The notes: generated from the sequence alone by a model not told the origin. 64,000 nt of DNA from Clostridium sp. (GCA_031292145.1 JARLHR010000216.1:62001-126000), one strand, 5' to 3'. Counted from the first letter of the stretch, positions 39,415 to 49,291 are shown. Translations and numbers: made by a program.

Positions 39415-40770
39415 TTAGTTCTTGAATGAATGTATTGGAGCTGGTATTCTTCCACCTCTATTAGCAAATAATTCTGATGATTTTCCGTTAACCTTCATTA
39501 CTGGCGCTGAGCCTAAAAGTCCACCAAATTCAACTGTATCTCCTATATTACATCCTGGTGCTGGTATAATTCTAACAGCTGTAGTCTTATTATTAATTAC
39601 TCCAATAGCAGCTTCATCAGCAATCATTCCAGCAATTGTTGAAGTTGGTGTATCTCCTGGAATTGCTATCATGTCAAGGCCAACTGAGCATACACATGTC
39701 ATACCTTCTAATTTTTCTAAGTTTAAACATCCACTATTAACTGCATCTATCATACCTGCATCTTCTGATACTGGTATGAAAGCTCCACTTAAGCCTCCAA
39801 CATGGCTGCATGCCATAACTCCACCTTTTTTAACTGCATCATTAAGCATAGCAAGTGCAGCTATAGTTCCATGAGTTCCAACTTGCTCTAAACCTATTTC
39901 TTCTAAAATTTCAGCAACTGAATCTCCAACTGCTGGTGTTGGCGCTAAAGATAAATCTACTATACCAAAAGGTACTCCCAATCTCTTTGATGCTTCATTT
40001 GCAACTAATTCACCCATTCTTGTAACCTTAAATGCAGTTTGCTTAATTGTCTCAGCAACAACGTCAAAAGATTCTCCCCTTACTTTTTCAAGAGCTCTTT
40101 TAACAACTCCTGGTCCACTTACTCCAACATTTATGATTCTTTCAGCTTCACCAACTCCATGGAAAGCCCCCGCCATAAATGGATTATCTTCTACTGCATT
40201 TGCAAACACAACTAATTTAGCACATCCAAATCCTTTTGCATCCTTAGTAAGTTCTGCTGTTCTCTTTATAACTTCTGCCATATCTCTTACAGCATTCATA
40301 TTTATTCCTGACTTAGTACATCCAACATTAACTGATGCACAAACTTTCTTCGTTACAGCTAATGCTTCTGGAATTGATTTGATTAAAATCTTATCACCTT
40401 TAGTACATCCCTTTTGAACTAATGCGGAAAATCCACCTAGGAAATCTATTCCTAATGTTTGTGCTGCTCTATCTAAAGTTCTTGCAAATTCAACATAATC
40501 AGTTTCATCAGTAGCTCCTGCGATTATTGACATTGGAGTTATTGAAACTCTTTTATTTACTATCGGAATGCCAAATTCTGTTTCTATTTGCCTACCAACT
40601 TCAACTAAATGTTCTGCTGATTTTGTAATTTTATCATATATTTTAGTTCTCGCTTTATTTCCATCTGGATCTATACAGTCAAGTAATGATATCCCCATTG
40701 TTATGGTTCTAACATCAAGTTTTTCTTCTTCAATCATTTTTATAGTTTCAAGTATATTATTAGTATTCAT
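39415..40770 (-). CDS. UPF0210 (DUF711) family protein
   Basis: The 451-residue protein matches the UPF0210/PFL-related family throughout, with Gly-rich motifs such as [18 protein letters not shown] and [20 protein letters not shown]. Members are structurally related to glycyl-radical enzyme folds but lack proof of activity. AGGAGGGG precedes the ATG. It follows the ACT-domain gene by 13 bp; this pair is conserved across Firmicutes and archaea, implying a joint role, perhaps ligand-regulated by the ACT protein. Confidence 0.88.
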   Translation of the reverse strand: MNTNNILETIKMIEEEKLDVRTITMGISLLDCIDPDGNKARTKIYDKITKSAEHLVEVGRQIETEFGIPIVNKRVSITPMSIIAGATDETDYVEFARTLDRAAQTLGIDFLGGFSALVQKGCTKGDKILIKSIPEALAVTKKVCASVNVGCTKSGINMNAVRDMAEVIKRTAELTKDAKGFGCAKLVVFANAVEDNPFMAGAFHGVGEAERIINVGVSGPGVVKRALEKVRGESFDVVAETIKQTAFKVTRMGELVANEASKRLGVPFGIVDLSLAPTPAVGDSVAEILEEIGLEQVGTHGTIAALAMLNDAVKKGGVMACSHVGGLSGAFIPVSEDAGMIDAVNSGCLNLEKLEGMTCVCSVGLDMIAIPGDTPTSTIAGMIADEAAIGVINNKTTAVRIIPAPGCNIGDTVEFGGLLGSAPVMKVNGKSSELFANRGGRIPAPIHSFKN

Positions 40771-40783
40771 AAGCCCCTCCTAA

Positions 40784-41053
40784 TTATAGTGAATGCATTG
40801 ACTTGAATATTTCTTCTCTTTGGATTTTTATTTCTACCCCAAGTCTTTCTCCCTCTGCTACAAGTCCTGCACGAACATCTTCAAAAGATCTGTTCATATC
40901 CTTACAGTCTAAAACCATTATCATAGTAAAGAAGCCTTGCATTATTGTTTGATTAACATCCAATATATTGATGCTATATTCCAACATTTTTTGACTAACC
41001 CCTGCTATAATACCAACTTTATCTTGCCCAATTACTGTTAATATTGCTTTCAT
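40784..41053 (-). CDS. ACT-domain protein (UPF0237)
   Basis: An 89-residue stand-alone ACT domain of the UPF0237 family (MKAILTVIGQDKVGIIAGVS start). ACT domains bind amino acids or similar small ligands and dimerise. It is the first gene of the two-gene operon with the UPF0210 protein. Confidence 0.9.
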   Translation of the reverse strand: MKAILTVIGQDKVGIIAGVSQKMLEYSINILDVNQTIMQGFFTMIMVLDCKDMNRSFEDVRAGLVAEGERLGVEIKIQREEIFKSMHSL

Positions 41054-41097
41054 GCTTATCTACTCCATTCGTAAGTTTTTTTGAAATACCTTCTTAA

Positions 41098-41134
41098 AAA
41101 TATTATCCAATTCACCTGGAATTGGATAATATTT
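41098..41134 (-). terminator. Intrinsic terminator between the deacetylase and the ACT gene
   Basis: AAATATTATCCAATTC (41098-41113) pairs perfectly with 41119-41134 around ACCTG; the minus strand continues TTTAAGAAGG. It probably ends the deacetylase transcript, 45 bp before the ACT start codon. Confidence 0.7.
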
Positions 41135-41272
41135 AAAAAGCATCTCATTTACTATCTTTATTCTATAATTTATATTATATTTTGTCAATTTTCATAGAAC
41201 ATTTTGTAATATTTTTTTCTTATTGTTCGCATAACACCTTAAATTGTGAATTAATAATTGCAATATATATAA

Positions 41273-42217
41273 TTATTTTTTTAATTTTTTCAATAAATTA
41301 AGAATGCTATTAGGCTTATAAGTATAATCCACACAATCTCTTTGTATTTGGGCTAAATTATCACTTCTATTTGCTACCCCTCTTTCAATAGTAAATCCCA
41401 TAGCATACCCAGCATCTACAACTGCCTTTTTAGTATTATTATTGTATTTCCCTTCTGGGTAGGCAATCGAAATAACAGTCCTATGCGTTAACTCCTCTAT
41501 AGCTTTTTTGGAGTTCTTAAGTTCTTTAAGCTGATCTTCATACGTCATTGTCGAAAGCCTTTTATGCGAAACCGTATGTGATTCTATATCCATCCCATAA
41601 TCGCTCATTTCTTTTATTTCATCCCCTGTCAAATACAAATCTCTATTTACATAGCTTGATATTACAAAAATTGTTGCCTTCATATTAAATTCCTTCAAAA
41701 TAGGAAATGCATTAGTATAATTATCGCTATACCCATCATCAAAAGTCACTACCACACTTTTTTCAGGAATAGGCTTATTTTCATAAAGATATCCGTTCAA
41801 CTGAGCCATAGTTAAAGTTGTATACCCTTCATCTTTGATAGTTTTAAGCTGTTCTCTAAATATTTCTTTAGGAATTGCAATAGGCCCTTTTTTAGATTTA
41901 TCCGTCACTACAGAATGATAACAAATTACCGGCACTCCCCTATTATCATTAATTAGAGCAACATCGCCAAATTCACCTTTTTCTGTTTTAGCCAGTTGTT
42001 GAGCCATTTCTTTTGGTGTTTCCTGTTGATTATCCTCTTGACTTAAACCTAAATTCAAAGTAGCTTTTTCCTGCTTATCAATACAAATCATAAAAGTAAT
42101 ATACACTACAGCAATACACAATATTGATTTAATTATTATTTCAATATTGCTTTTCTTTCTTTTTTTGCTTCTTCTTTTTGCCTTATTTCTAGTTTGATTT
42201 ATATTAGTACTGCCCAT
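41273..42217 (-). CDS. Membrane-anchored polysaccharide deacetylase (NodB homology)
   Basis: The 314-residue protein has a basic N-terminus, one membrane anchor at about 25-46 and an extracellular NodB domain. The catalytic base D160 and metal ligand D161 (TFDDGY), and metal ligands H214 and H218 (SHTVSH), are present. It likely N-deacetylates peptidoglycan or another surface glycan. AGGAGATAT precedes the ATG. Confidence 0.9.
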   Translation of the reverse strand: MGSTNINQTRNKAKRRSKKRKKSNIEIIIKSILCIAVVYITFMICIDKQEKATLNLGLSQEDNQQETPKEMAQQLAKTEKGEFGDVALINDNRGVPVICYHSVVTDKSKKGPIAIPKEIFREQLKTIKDEGYTTLTMAQLNGYLYENKPIPEKSVVVTFDDGYSDNYTNAFPILKEFNMKATIFVISSYVNRDLYLTGDEIKEMSDYGMDIESHTVSHKRLSTMTYEDQLKELKNSKKAIEELTHRTVISIAYPEGKYNNNTKKAVVDAGYAMGFTIERGVANRSDNLAQIQRDCVDYTYKPNSILNLLKKLKK

Positions 42218-42362
42218 ATATATCTCCTCTTATCATAGATGAATTAGCTTATAGGTTTCTTTTACAATAACAATGCATTTGTTATACTTATTGAATTTTT
42301 TTCAAACCCACACATACATTTTACCATAATATTACATATCGAAAGATAAATTATATAAAAAA

Positions 42363-42466
42363 TTAAAGTAGTTTTTCAAAGCAACACCATAATACAATAA
42401 AAAATATTTTATTAATAAATTCACTTATTATTGTATTATTTTATTTTTTTGAAATAACTACTTTAA
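42363..42466. repeat. 104-bp palindromic element, MITE-like
   Basis: TTAAAGTAGTTTTTCAAA (42363-42380) is nearly complementary to 42448-42466, and inner ATAATACAATAA and TTATTGTATTAT also pair. It occupies the middle of the 298-bp gap between the deacetylase and the next gene. No relative was seen elsewhere in the window. Confidence 0.6.
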
Positions 42467-42515
42467 AACTTACATGTAACAAAATTTCAATTCAATCCCT
42501 TTACAATATTAATAT

Positions 42516-42818
42516 TTAATCAATGTTACTTTTCTCATCTATTTTTGTCGTACTTAAATGTTCACCAGATATCCGCTCTTTAATTTTAGATTTTTTATAA
42601 TCATTTGAAAAATATATTCTCAAACTTTCATCGTTACTTTCCGCATTAACTTGATACATTACATTTTGCACATATCCATGAATTAAATCATCTTTACTAA
42701 AAGATAAACTTATTTCCGTTCCTACTTTAGTAATAACATTTATAATATCTTTCAAATCCTTTGATTCTTTCGTAAATACAACATCATCGCTTTCTACAAA
42801 ACAAAATTCTACCTTCAT
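42516..42818 (-). CDS. Hypothetical protein, 100 residues
   Basis: Start set at ATG 42818, which follows AAGGGAGGGTG; the longer frame to 42884 lacks a ribosome site. The product (MKVEFCFVESDDVVFTKESK start) is acidic, without membrane segments, and looks like a compact alpha/beta protein ending in a charged tail. No family recognised. Isolated on the minus strand. Confidence 0.6.
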   Translation of the reverse strand: MKVEFCFVESDDVVFTKESKDLKDIINVITKVGTEISLSFSKDDLIHGYVQNVMYQVNAESNDESLRIYFSNDYKKSKIKERISGEHLSTTKIDEKSNID

Positions 42819-42983
42819 AGATTTCACCCTCCCTTTTATTAAATTATATAAATATAGAAATATTATTTCAAATCCGGAAAACAAACAATTTTTCTTATAT
42901 AATTCAATTATAGAAGAAAATTTATATTAATATTTATTTATACATATTCTTATGTTAGCTTACCACTAATTTCTTATAACTTA

Positions 42984-43136
42984 GGCACAGGAAAGAAAAT
43001 AACAAGTCCAAAATGCTATGATTATTTTTCATCAGGCAAGGAAGCAGATTGGTCTCATAGCGAGCGTATGCGAGTCGAGCTTCCCATGATGGAAAATAGA
43101 CTTAGCAGATGGAATTGTTATTCTTTTGATTGTGCC
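42984..43136. mobile_element. MITE copy M2 (GGCAC family), 153 bp
   Basis: It runs from GGCACAGGAAAGAAAATAAC to TTGATTGTGCC, flanked by TTA on both sides (42981-42983, 43137-43139). The internal GGCAAGGAAGCAGATTGG and CGAGCGTATGCGAGTCGAGC phrases recur in M3. Noncoding. Confidence 0.8.
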
Positions 43137-43444
43137 TTAATACATTAAATAAGGTACTTCAAAATAATCTTAAGCATTTTGAAATACCCTAAGTAATGAA
43201 ATATAGATTGCCTTATTTTGAATAAATAATATACCTGTATTTATTTTAATGTTTCTTAAGCTTGTCTCATTTCTAGCAATTATGGTACTCTCACATCTCT
43301 AAATAGAAGCTATAACTACATTATCTAGGTGTTGTGCTCCTTAATAAGTTCAACTAAATTCAGCCGAAATATAAAATACCTCTGAAATGTTTCACTTTAT
43401 GTAAGAGATACAATTCTTAATTTAAACTTATGTTTTATTTAAGC
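43137..43444. other. Intergenic spacer
   Basis: About 300 bp of AT-rich DNA between MITE M2 and the next small gene. No ORF with ribosome site, hairpin or promoter stands out. Confidence 0.5.
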
Positions 43445-43675
43445 TTATTCCCATTCTATTGTTAATATTTCTAGTTCCCCTTCTTTAAGTGAGACTTTGT
43501 ATCCATCAGTAATTAACCAAGTAGCTAAATCTGTAATCATAGTTTTTCTAATTCCATCCCTTTTACTTATAGCAAAAACAGCGGAAACTTTATTAACCCC
43601 AGCTTTTTTTCCTTGTTCTATGTTCCTCAATATTATGTTCTTATTTTCGTTTAATTTTTCTTCATATTCATTCAC
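43445..43675 (-). CDS. Hypothetical small protein, 76 residues, GTG start
   Basis: GTG 43675 follows GGGAGGAAATATT and is preferred to the upstream frame. The product has an amphipathic helical first half (YEEKLNENKNIILRNIEQGKKAG) and a beta-rich second half ending in ILTIEWE. No family recognised. MITE M3 lies 118 bp upstream. Confidence 0.6.
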   Translation of the reverse strand: MNEYEEKLNENKNIILRNIEQGKKAGVNKVSAVFAISKRDGIRKTMITDLATWLITDGYKVSLKEGELEILTIEWE

Positions 43676-43792
43676 AATATTTCCTCCCTTTAATTTCATT
43701 TCCATACAATTTTGCATATAAAATATTTACATTAAGTTTAGTTTTTCTATTATAAGTTTATGACATGAATATTACAGTTATTCTCCATTTTA

Positions 43793-44060
43793 GGCACATG
43801 AAAAAAATAATAGGCCAAAGATGCGACGAGATGTTCTTATATGCAGCATAGCTGCTCTTTTTTAATGTGTATATTTTGTAGCAGACAAGGAAGCAAGTTT
43901 TGCTCATAGTGGGCCTATTAGCATAACTTGCTGACGTGAGTAGAGAACCAAAATCTATGATTTTGTGTGAATCACTTACTCAGCGAGCGTATGCGAGTCG
44001 AGCTTCATTTATGGTGCATAATAGACAAGCATACTGGTCTATTATTTTTTTGATTGTGCC
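43793..44060. mobile_element. MITE copy M3 (GGCAC family), 268 bp
   Basis: Ends GGCACATGAAAAAAATAAT and TTTTTTGATTGTGCC with flanking TTA (43790-43792, 44061-44063). It contains one copy of the 36-bp repeat unit (TTCTTATATGCAGCATAGCT) and the CGAGCGTATGCGAGTCGAGC segment. Noncoding. Confidence 0.8.
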
Positions 44061-44128
44061 TTATACTATAACTAAAAAAACTGCCCTTAAATATAAATAC
44101 TTTTACATTTAGGACAATCTTAAATTAA

Positions 44129-44581
44129 TTATTTAGTCTCAATTTCTGCTGACACATCTAAACCTCTATGCTCAACCGCCGTAGAGAAAACAATTTGTGT
44201 TTCTGTATTTCCAAATTTCTGCAATTCTCCAATAAAAGTATCTAATTCTATAGTTGTATGATACGCTACTTTTATTAACATTGAATATTTGCCTGTTACA
44301 CAATTACATTCAAGTACATTTGGACAGCTAGCTATGAAAGGATAAAACTCAGGCTTTTGTTTTGGTGACATTTCTAAATTAATAAACGCTTTAATGTTAT
44401 ATCCAAGCTTTAAAGGATCAACATGTGCTGAATATCCTGTAATAACTCCTGATTGTTCTAGCTTTTCAATACGCGCTGAGACAGCTGGTGTTGTTAAATA
44501 CACTTCTTCTGCTATATGCTTAAGCGGATAACGTGCGTTCTTTTGCAAAAGTTCAATAATTTTAAAATCAATTTTATCCAT
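44129..44581 (-). CDS. Lrp/AsnC-family transcriptional regulator
   Basis: A 150-residue Lrp-type protein: N-terminal HTH (KHIAEEVYLTTPAVSARIEKLEQSGVI, about 15-45) and a C-terminal RAM ligand domain (GKYSMLIKVAYHTTIELDTFI). It probably senses an amino acid. The aspartase gene lies divergently 833 bp away, so regulation of aspA is plausible. AGGGAGATAG precedes the ATG. Confidence 0.9.
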   Translation of the reverse strand: MDKIDFKIIELLQKNARYPLKHIAEEVYLTTPAVSARIEKLEQSGVITGYSAHVDPLKLGYNIKAFINLEMSPKQKPEFYPFIASCPNVLECNCVTGKYSMLIKVAYHTTIELDTFIGELQKFGNTETQIVFSTAVEHRGLDVSAEIETK

Positions 44582-44701
44582 ATACTATCTCCCTATTTCT
44601 ATTAATAAATTATATGCTGTTTTAAATATCTTACTATTAAAACCCTTAGATATATCGTAAAATTTTCAACAAAAAGCTTAATCCTAATATGTGTATATAA
44701 A

Positions 44702-44745
44702 AAAGCATATCAAATAATTTATAGATAATTATTTCGATACGCTTC
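44702..44745 (-). terminator. Terminator-like hairpin upstream of the lrp gene
   Basis: AAGCATATCAAATAATT pairs with AATTATTTCGATACGCTT (G-U pairs included). Read on the minus strand it is followed by TTTTTTATA. It lies in the leader side of lrp, so it ends an upstream minus-strand transcript or attenuates lrp. Confidence 0.5.
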
Positions 44746-45414
44746 TTTGCACTTAATTAAATTACACCATTTATAAGCTGAAATTTTATGTGGTAAACTC
44801 TATTATTCTAATAGCTTATATTTTATAATATCTACTTTCATTAAAATTATATTTCTAAAAAAGTAAACCAGTTCTATTCTACTGCATATTATATAAGCAA
44901 ACATCATTGTTCATTTATATTCTAAAGCACTCAAGGCAATTTTACAAGAGTTTTTGTTGTTCAAATTAAAATAATTAACTTTTCTTTTATAATAGAAGTT
45001 AATCTTCTTCATTTTTCACTTATTAATTGTTATAAAATTAATAAACTCAAAACATTTCATATTTATACCCTGTTTTCATAAAAAAACCCTTCTTATTTTT
45101 AGTTTTTTCGAACATTTAACTCATTTAATCCTTTTTCATTCGTTTTTAATTGCTTTTGTACTAACTTTATATTATTAAGCAGTCTTTTATATAAATAAAT
45201 TTAATTAAGTATATTATATTAATTTTTAGTTTTTATTCACAATTCCGCTTCTAATATTTACATCAATTTTAATTGGTGCTAATCTTCATTCATAAGGATT
45301 AATAAAAAACAAAATTAATATTTCAAGTTTATGTTTATGAATTTGCAACTATGCAAGTAATTAAAATATCTATTATTTTCAGATATTGTAAATAATGAAA
45401 GTGAGGAATTATAA
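44746..45414. other. Long AT-rich lrp-aspA intergenic region
   Basis: About 670 bp without a convincing ORF. No known riboswitch fold was recognised. It must contain the aspA promoter and probably the lrp promoter. Confidence 0.5.
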
Positions 45415-46845
45415 ATGAAAATGAGAATAGAATCTGATTCAATAGGAAGTATGGACGTGCCAGCCAATGCCTATTATGGTATTCAATCCTTGAGATCAAG
45501 TAATAATTTTCACATTACAAAAAGCACATTGCATAAAGATTTAATAATAAGTCTTGCTGAAATAAAAAAAGCAGCAGCTATTACTAATAGAGAAGCTGAT
45601 CTTTTAAATCCTCCCATTGCTAATGCTATAATAAATGCTTGTGATGAAATTATTAATGGTAAATTGCACGATCAATTTATTGTTGATCCAATCCAAGGCG
45701 GTGCTGGAACATCAGCAAATATGAATGCTAATGAAGTTATTGCAAATCGTGCTATTGAATTACTCGGTGAACTTAAAGGTTGCTATAATATCATACACCC
45801 AAATGATCACGTAAATATGGCTCAATCAACTAACGATGTTTTTCCAACTGCCGGAAAACTCACAGTATTAAAAATGCTGCCAAAAACTATTGCTGAACTA
45901 CAACGCTTATATAATGCACTTAAATTAAAATCTTTAGAATTTAATAATGTTATTAAAATGGGACGAACTCAACTTCAAGATGCAGTTCCTATTCGACTAG
46001 GTCAATCATTTAACGCTTTTGCTTCCATGATAAAACGTGATATTGAACGTTTAAAAACTGCTGAAAAAGAAATGCTTAGTGTAAATATTGGTGGAACTGC
46101 TATAGGTACTTCAATAAATGTAAGTCCTGAATATTTAGAAAACATCGCACCAAACTTAAGAAAAATATGTGGATTTGATATAATTCAATCAAAAGATCTT
46201 ATCGATGCAACTCAAAACCTTGATTGCTTTGTAAGTGTCTCAAGTATTTTAAAAACCTGTGCAGTAAATCTTTCAAAAATGGCCAACGATTTAAGATTAT
46301 TATCAAGTGGTCCAAAAACTGGTCTTGCCGAAATTATTTTGCCTTCAATGCAAAATGGTTCTTCTATTATGCCTGGTAAAGTAAATCCTGTTATTTTAGA
46401 GGTAGTTTCACAAGTTGCCTTTAATATTATAGGTAATGATTTTACTATAACCATGGCCGCAGAAGCTGGTCAACTTGAACTAAATGCCTTTGAACCTGTA
46501 CTTTTCTATAATTTATTTGAATCTATTGAAACTCTTGAAAATGCTACTAGAACCTTAATTGATAACTGCATTTTAGGAATTACTGCTAATGAAGATAGAT
46601 GCAAAGAACTTCTAGATAACAGTGTAGGTATTGTAACAGCCCTTTGCCCTTATATAGGATATAAAAAATCATCAGATCTTGCTAAAAAAGCTTTGAAATC
46701 CGGAATTTCCATAAAAGAACTTGTATTAAGCGAAGAGATTTTGACATCCGAAGAACTCGAAACCATTTTAGATCCAATTTCAATGACAGAAATAAATTAT
46801 TCTTCAGATTTAGATTCAAAAGAAAACATTAATAAAGCAATATAA
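45415..46845 (+). CDS. aspA: Aspartate ammonia-lyase
   Basis: The 476-residue enzyme belongs to the fumarase/aspartase superfamily. The flexible signature loop GSSIMPGKVNP and the blocks GGAGTSANMNANEVIANRA and HPNDHVNMAQSTND are all present, and length matches AspA. It interconverts aspartate with fumarate and ammonia. GTGAGGAATT precedes the ATG. Asparaginase (15.3 kb) would feed it. A terminator follows at 46931. Confidence 0.93.
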   Translation: MKMRIESDSIGSMDVPANAYYGIQSLRSSNNFHITKSTLHKDLIISLAEIKKAAAITNREADLLNPPIANAIINACDEIINGKLHDQFIVDPIQGGAGTSANMNANEVIANRAIELLGELKGCYNIIHPNDHVNMAQSTNDVFPTAGKLTVLKMLPKTIAELQRLYNALKLKSLEFNNVIKMGRTQLQDAVPIRLGQSFNAFASMIKRDIERLKTAEKEMLSVNIGGTAIGTSINVSPEYLENIAPNLRKICGFDIIQSKDLIDATQNLDCFVSVSSILKTCAVNLSKMANDLRLLSSGPKTGLAEIILPSMQNGSSIMPGKVNPVILEVVSQVAFNIIGNDFTITMAAEAGQLELNAFEPVLFYNLFESIETLENATRTLIDNCILGITANEDRCKELLDNSVGIVTALCPYIGYKKSSDLAKKALKSGISIKELVLSEEILTSEELETILDPISMTEINYSSDLDSKENINKAI

Positions 46846-46930
46846 TTTTTTCCATATAATGAATAATATTTTTACAAATCTGATATAATATAATGAACAC
46901 AACTTATAAATTGTTGATATTAACCAAAAA

Positions 46931-46961
46931 GAGATAGCATATTTTATACGTATGCTATCTC
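46931..46961 (+). terminator. Intrinsic terminator of aspA
   Basis: GAGATAGCATA and TATGCTATCTC pair perfectly around a 9-base loop, followed by CTTTC. It lies 86 bp after the aspA stop. Confidence 0.65.
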
Positions 46962-47054
46962 CTTTCAACTATATAAGGCATGTTTTTAAAATAAGAAATC
47001 TGCATATTTGTATATTGACACCTTTAAAGAAAACAAAAATCCTTCCTGATCTAA

Positions 47055-47087
47055 GGCACAATCAAAAAAATAACAAGTCCATGTGCC
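47055..47087. mobile_element. Minimal 33-bp GGCAC element
   Basis: GGCACAATCAAAAAAATAAC is followed within 13 bases by the end ATGTGCC. TAA lies on both sides (47052-47054, 47088-47090). It seems to be a MITE reduced to its ends. Confidence 0.6.
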
Positions 47088-47140
47088 TAACTTAAAATCT
47101 CATTCATCATTAATTTGTTAGTTTCTTTTATATACACAAA

Positions 47141-47854
47141 TTAACTTAAACAATATTTATTACAGATATAATTAAATGGAATCTTTTCAAACTTCTCATA
47201 CTTCTTCTTAATTTCAAAGCCAAATAAATTCAAATCAGATTTTTTATTTAAAGCAGTGTTTAACCCTTTATCAAAACTTTCTAAATCATTATAAGAATTT
47301 GCCTTATCAGAATCGATAATCCCCACTCTAAACAAAGCTGAAAAGTTGCTTTCCAAATTATATTCTATTGGCAACTCATTCTTCATTTTTTTAAGTAATT
47401 CATGCAAGTCATATCCTTCAACCTTATAAATCTCATCATTTAAATTAAAAGAAAGTGAATTATTATAATGATTTTTATCCCTTTTGATACTTAATAAAAA
47501 CTCTTTTATGGCTTCTTGATTATTATAAGTTAATATCATTGGAATTTTAATATCAATAAAATACTCTATCAATTCATCCTCTTTCAAATAGAAAAGATGT
47601 TTAATTTCATCAGGATTTTTCGCATAAAAATCAAAATTGAAATCATTATCTTCAAAAATACAATTTCTCACTTTAAACTTAAAACCATCTTCTGAAAAAT
47701 GTACTCTTGCCTGTTCACACCCGAGATTATCAGTATATAAAGCTGCATATTTTAATTTGACCATATAATATTCTGTAGCCCCCTTAAGTTTATTCTCCAA
47801 CACCCATTTTTTTCTATTTTTTAAAGCACCTTTTCCATAATACCACATACTCAT
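47141..47854 (-). CDS. Hypothetical protein, 237 residues, between two MITE relics
   Basis: A soluble protein with alternating charged and aromatic stretches (MSMWYYGKGALKNRKKWVLE start) and no recognised domain. The upstream ATG has no Shine-Dalgarno; Met31 (position 47764), preceded at a distance by GGGGG, is a possible alternative start. It is flanked on both sides by GGCAC-family relics with TAA duplications (47055-47087 and 47929-47985). Function unknown. Confidence 0.6.
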   Translation of the reverse strand: MSMWYYGKGALKNRKKWVLENKLKGATEYYMVKLKYAALYTDNLGCEQARVHFSEDGFKFKVRNCIFEDNDFNFDFYAKNPDEIKHLFYLKEDELIEYFIDIKIPMILTYNNQEAIKEFLLSIKRDKNHYNNSLSFNLNDEIYKVEGYDLHELLKKMKNELPIEYNLESNFSALFRVGIIDSDKANSYNDLESFDKGLNTALNKKSDLNLFGFEIKKKYEKFEKIPFNYICNKYCLS

Positions 47855-47928
47855 ATCGATTACAAAGACAATTTTTTTTAGTTAATTATGTTCATGACCA
47901 CCTTGCCCTTTCGTTTATTTTATATTAA

Positions 47929-47985
47929 GGCACATTCAGAAAAATAATCATGTCATTTTGGACTTGTTATTTTCTTTCATGTGCC
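47929..47985. mobile_element. Minimal 57-bp GGCAC element
   Basis: GGCACATTCAGAAAAATAATC to TTTCTTTCATGTGCC, with TAA at 47926-47928 and 47986-47988. Interior deleted. Confidence 0.6.
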
Positions 47986-48138
47986 TAATCTGATATTCTT
48001 ATAGTTTTTTCATCAATTTATTATTAATCAATAAAACTAATAACTAATCTAGTAAAATCTAATAATAAATTGTATAATTAAAGTATACATTATTATTGTT
48101 TAATTATCTTATATTTTTAGGAAAGAAGGTATCCTCTA

Positions 48139-48528
48139 ATGTATGAATTTAAAGAAGAATATAAAACAGGAATAGATTTTATTGATGAGCAACATAAAGT
48201 ACTTTTTGAAATAGCTGATAAAACTTATACCCTTTTAAAAAATGATTTTGTTATTGATAAGTACGACAAAATAATAGCACTGATTGAGGAATTACAAAAC
48301 TATACTGCCTTTCATTTTAAAGCTGAAGAAGCTTATATGGAAAGTATTCACTATAAAAGAATGTTTACTCAAAAAATAGAACACGAAGCTTTTATAAAGA
48401 AAATTAATGATGTAGATTTTTCAAAAATAGATGAAAATCAAGAAGATTATATAGTAAGTATATTGCAACTTTTAAACGACTGGCTGTCAGGGCATATTTT
48501 TGAGAATGACAAACTCATAGGTCAGTAG
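48139..48528 (+). CDS. Bacteriohemerythrin
   Basis: The 129-residue four-helix protein keeps most di-iron ligands: H19 (DEQHKVLF), H59 and E63 (HFKAEEAYME), H82, H119 and D124 (HIFENDK). The position expected to hold the first His of the HxxxH pair is Gln78 (QKIEH), so one ligand appears replaced. Family members bind O2 or shuttle iron in anaerobes. AAGAAGG precedes the ATG. Small-RNA unit A begins 60 bp after its stop codon. Confidence 0.88.
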   Translation: MYEFKEEYKTGIDFIDEQHKVLFEIADKTYTLLKNDFVIDKYDKIIALIEELQNYTAFHFKAEEAYMESIHYKRMFTQKIEHEAFIKKINDVDFSKIDENQEDYIVSILQLLNDWLSGHIFENDKLIGQ

Positions 48529-48588
48529 CAATTACTGGGTAATATGTTAACAAAATATTTATTTATTGTTTATATTTATTTTATTAGT

Positions 48589-48622
48589 TTGTAACATATT
48601 TGTAACAATAATTGGTTATAAT
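48589..48622 (+). promoter_or_regulatory. Pho-box-like promoter of small-RNA unit A
   Basis: TTGTAAC (48589-48595), four bases, TTGTAAC (48600-48606), ten bases, TATAAT (48617-48622). Confidence 0.7.
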
Positions 48623-48628
48623 AACATA

Positions 48629-48717
48629 TGTAAAGTAGTTTAAGCATTATTATCCCTTATTAAAAAATACTTTCAAAGAAGAATGACTTATTCCCCTAAG
48701 TAAGTCATTCTTTTTTT
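48629..48717 (+). ncRNA. Predicted small RNA, unit A
   Basis: From the expected start 7 bases after TATAAT the RNA carries the conserved GTAAAGTAGTTT and a CCCTTATTAAA linker, then a terminator: AGAATGACTTA (48680-48690) pairs with 48701-48711 around the loop TTCCCCTAAG, followed by seven T. No ORF or ribosome site. It is closest in sequence to unit D. Confidence 0.7.
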
Positions 48718-48814
48718 ATTTCACTAAAAAATAAAGGTTAACCAAGTATTTCTACTCAATCCACCTCTAATGGCTAGTATTTGTGCAATTTAACCAAGAT
48801 AAACATTATTATTT

Positions 48815-49291
48815 CTATCTGAACTTTTCCATTCGATAATGCCCTTCATCATCCAATTCTTCTAGTCCATCCTTATAAGTATATCCCATTTTCTTATAGA
48901 AATCACATGCAGTAATTGATGCTGGAATCTCTATTCGTTTTGCTCTTAAAAAGTATTCATCACTCTCTAACGTTTCTATTATTGCTCTACCTATACCTTT
49001 ACCCTGTAATTCAGGTAAAACAAATATCGTCAAAAGTATACTTTCATCTTGTTTCCCCCAAAAACTTGATATTGCACCACAACCAACAATTTTCTTATCT
49101 ATGCAAGCAACGTACATATGTGCATAATCACTAATCTGTACTACCTTATCAGAATTATACACTTTTGATAAGTCTTCCATCTCTTTTTTAGAATAATCCC
49201 TAATATTCACTTCTAAAAAATTTCTGCAAATTATATTAGATACTTCAGTTTCATCATTTTTATCAAATCTTCTTATACTTAAATCTTCCAT
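48815..49291 (-). CDS. GNAT-family N-acetyltransferase
   Basis: A 158-residue GNAT protein. The acetyl-CoA loop is visible as LPELQGKGIGRAIIETLE (motif A) and the C-terminal ITACDFYKKMGYTYKDG (motif B). The substrate is unknown. AGGGGAGAG precedes the ATG. Monocistronic. Confidence 0.88.
   Translation of the reverse strand: MEDLSIRRFDKNDETEVSNIICRNFLEVNIRDYSKKEMEDLSKVYNSDKVVQISDYAHMYVACIDKKIVGCGAISSFWGKQDESILLTIFVLPELQGKGIGRAIIETLESDEYFLRAKRIEIPASITACDFYKKMGYTYKDGLEELDDEGHYRMEKFR

Noticed and set aside
43749-43777. Minus-strand CTGTAAT-4-ATGTCAT repeat ahead of the 76-residue gene
   Set aside because: The repeat spacing fits a Pho box, but the distance to TATAAT is 5 bp rather than 10 and no sRNA-like body follows.
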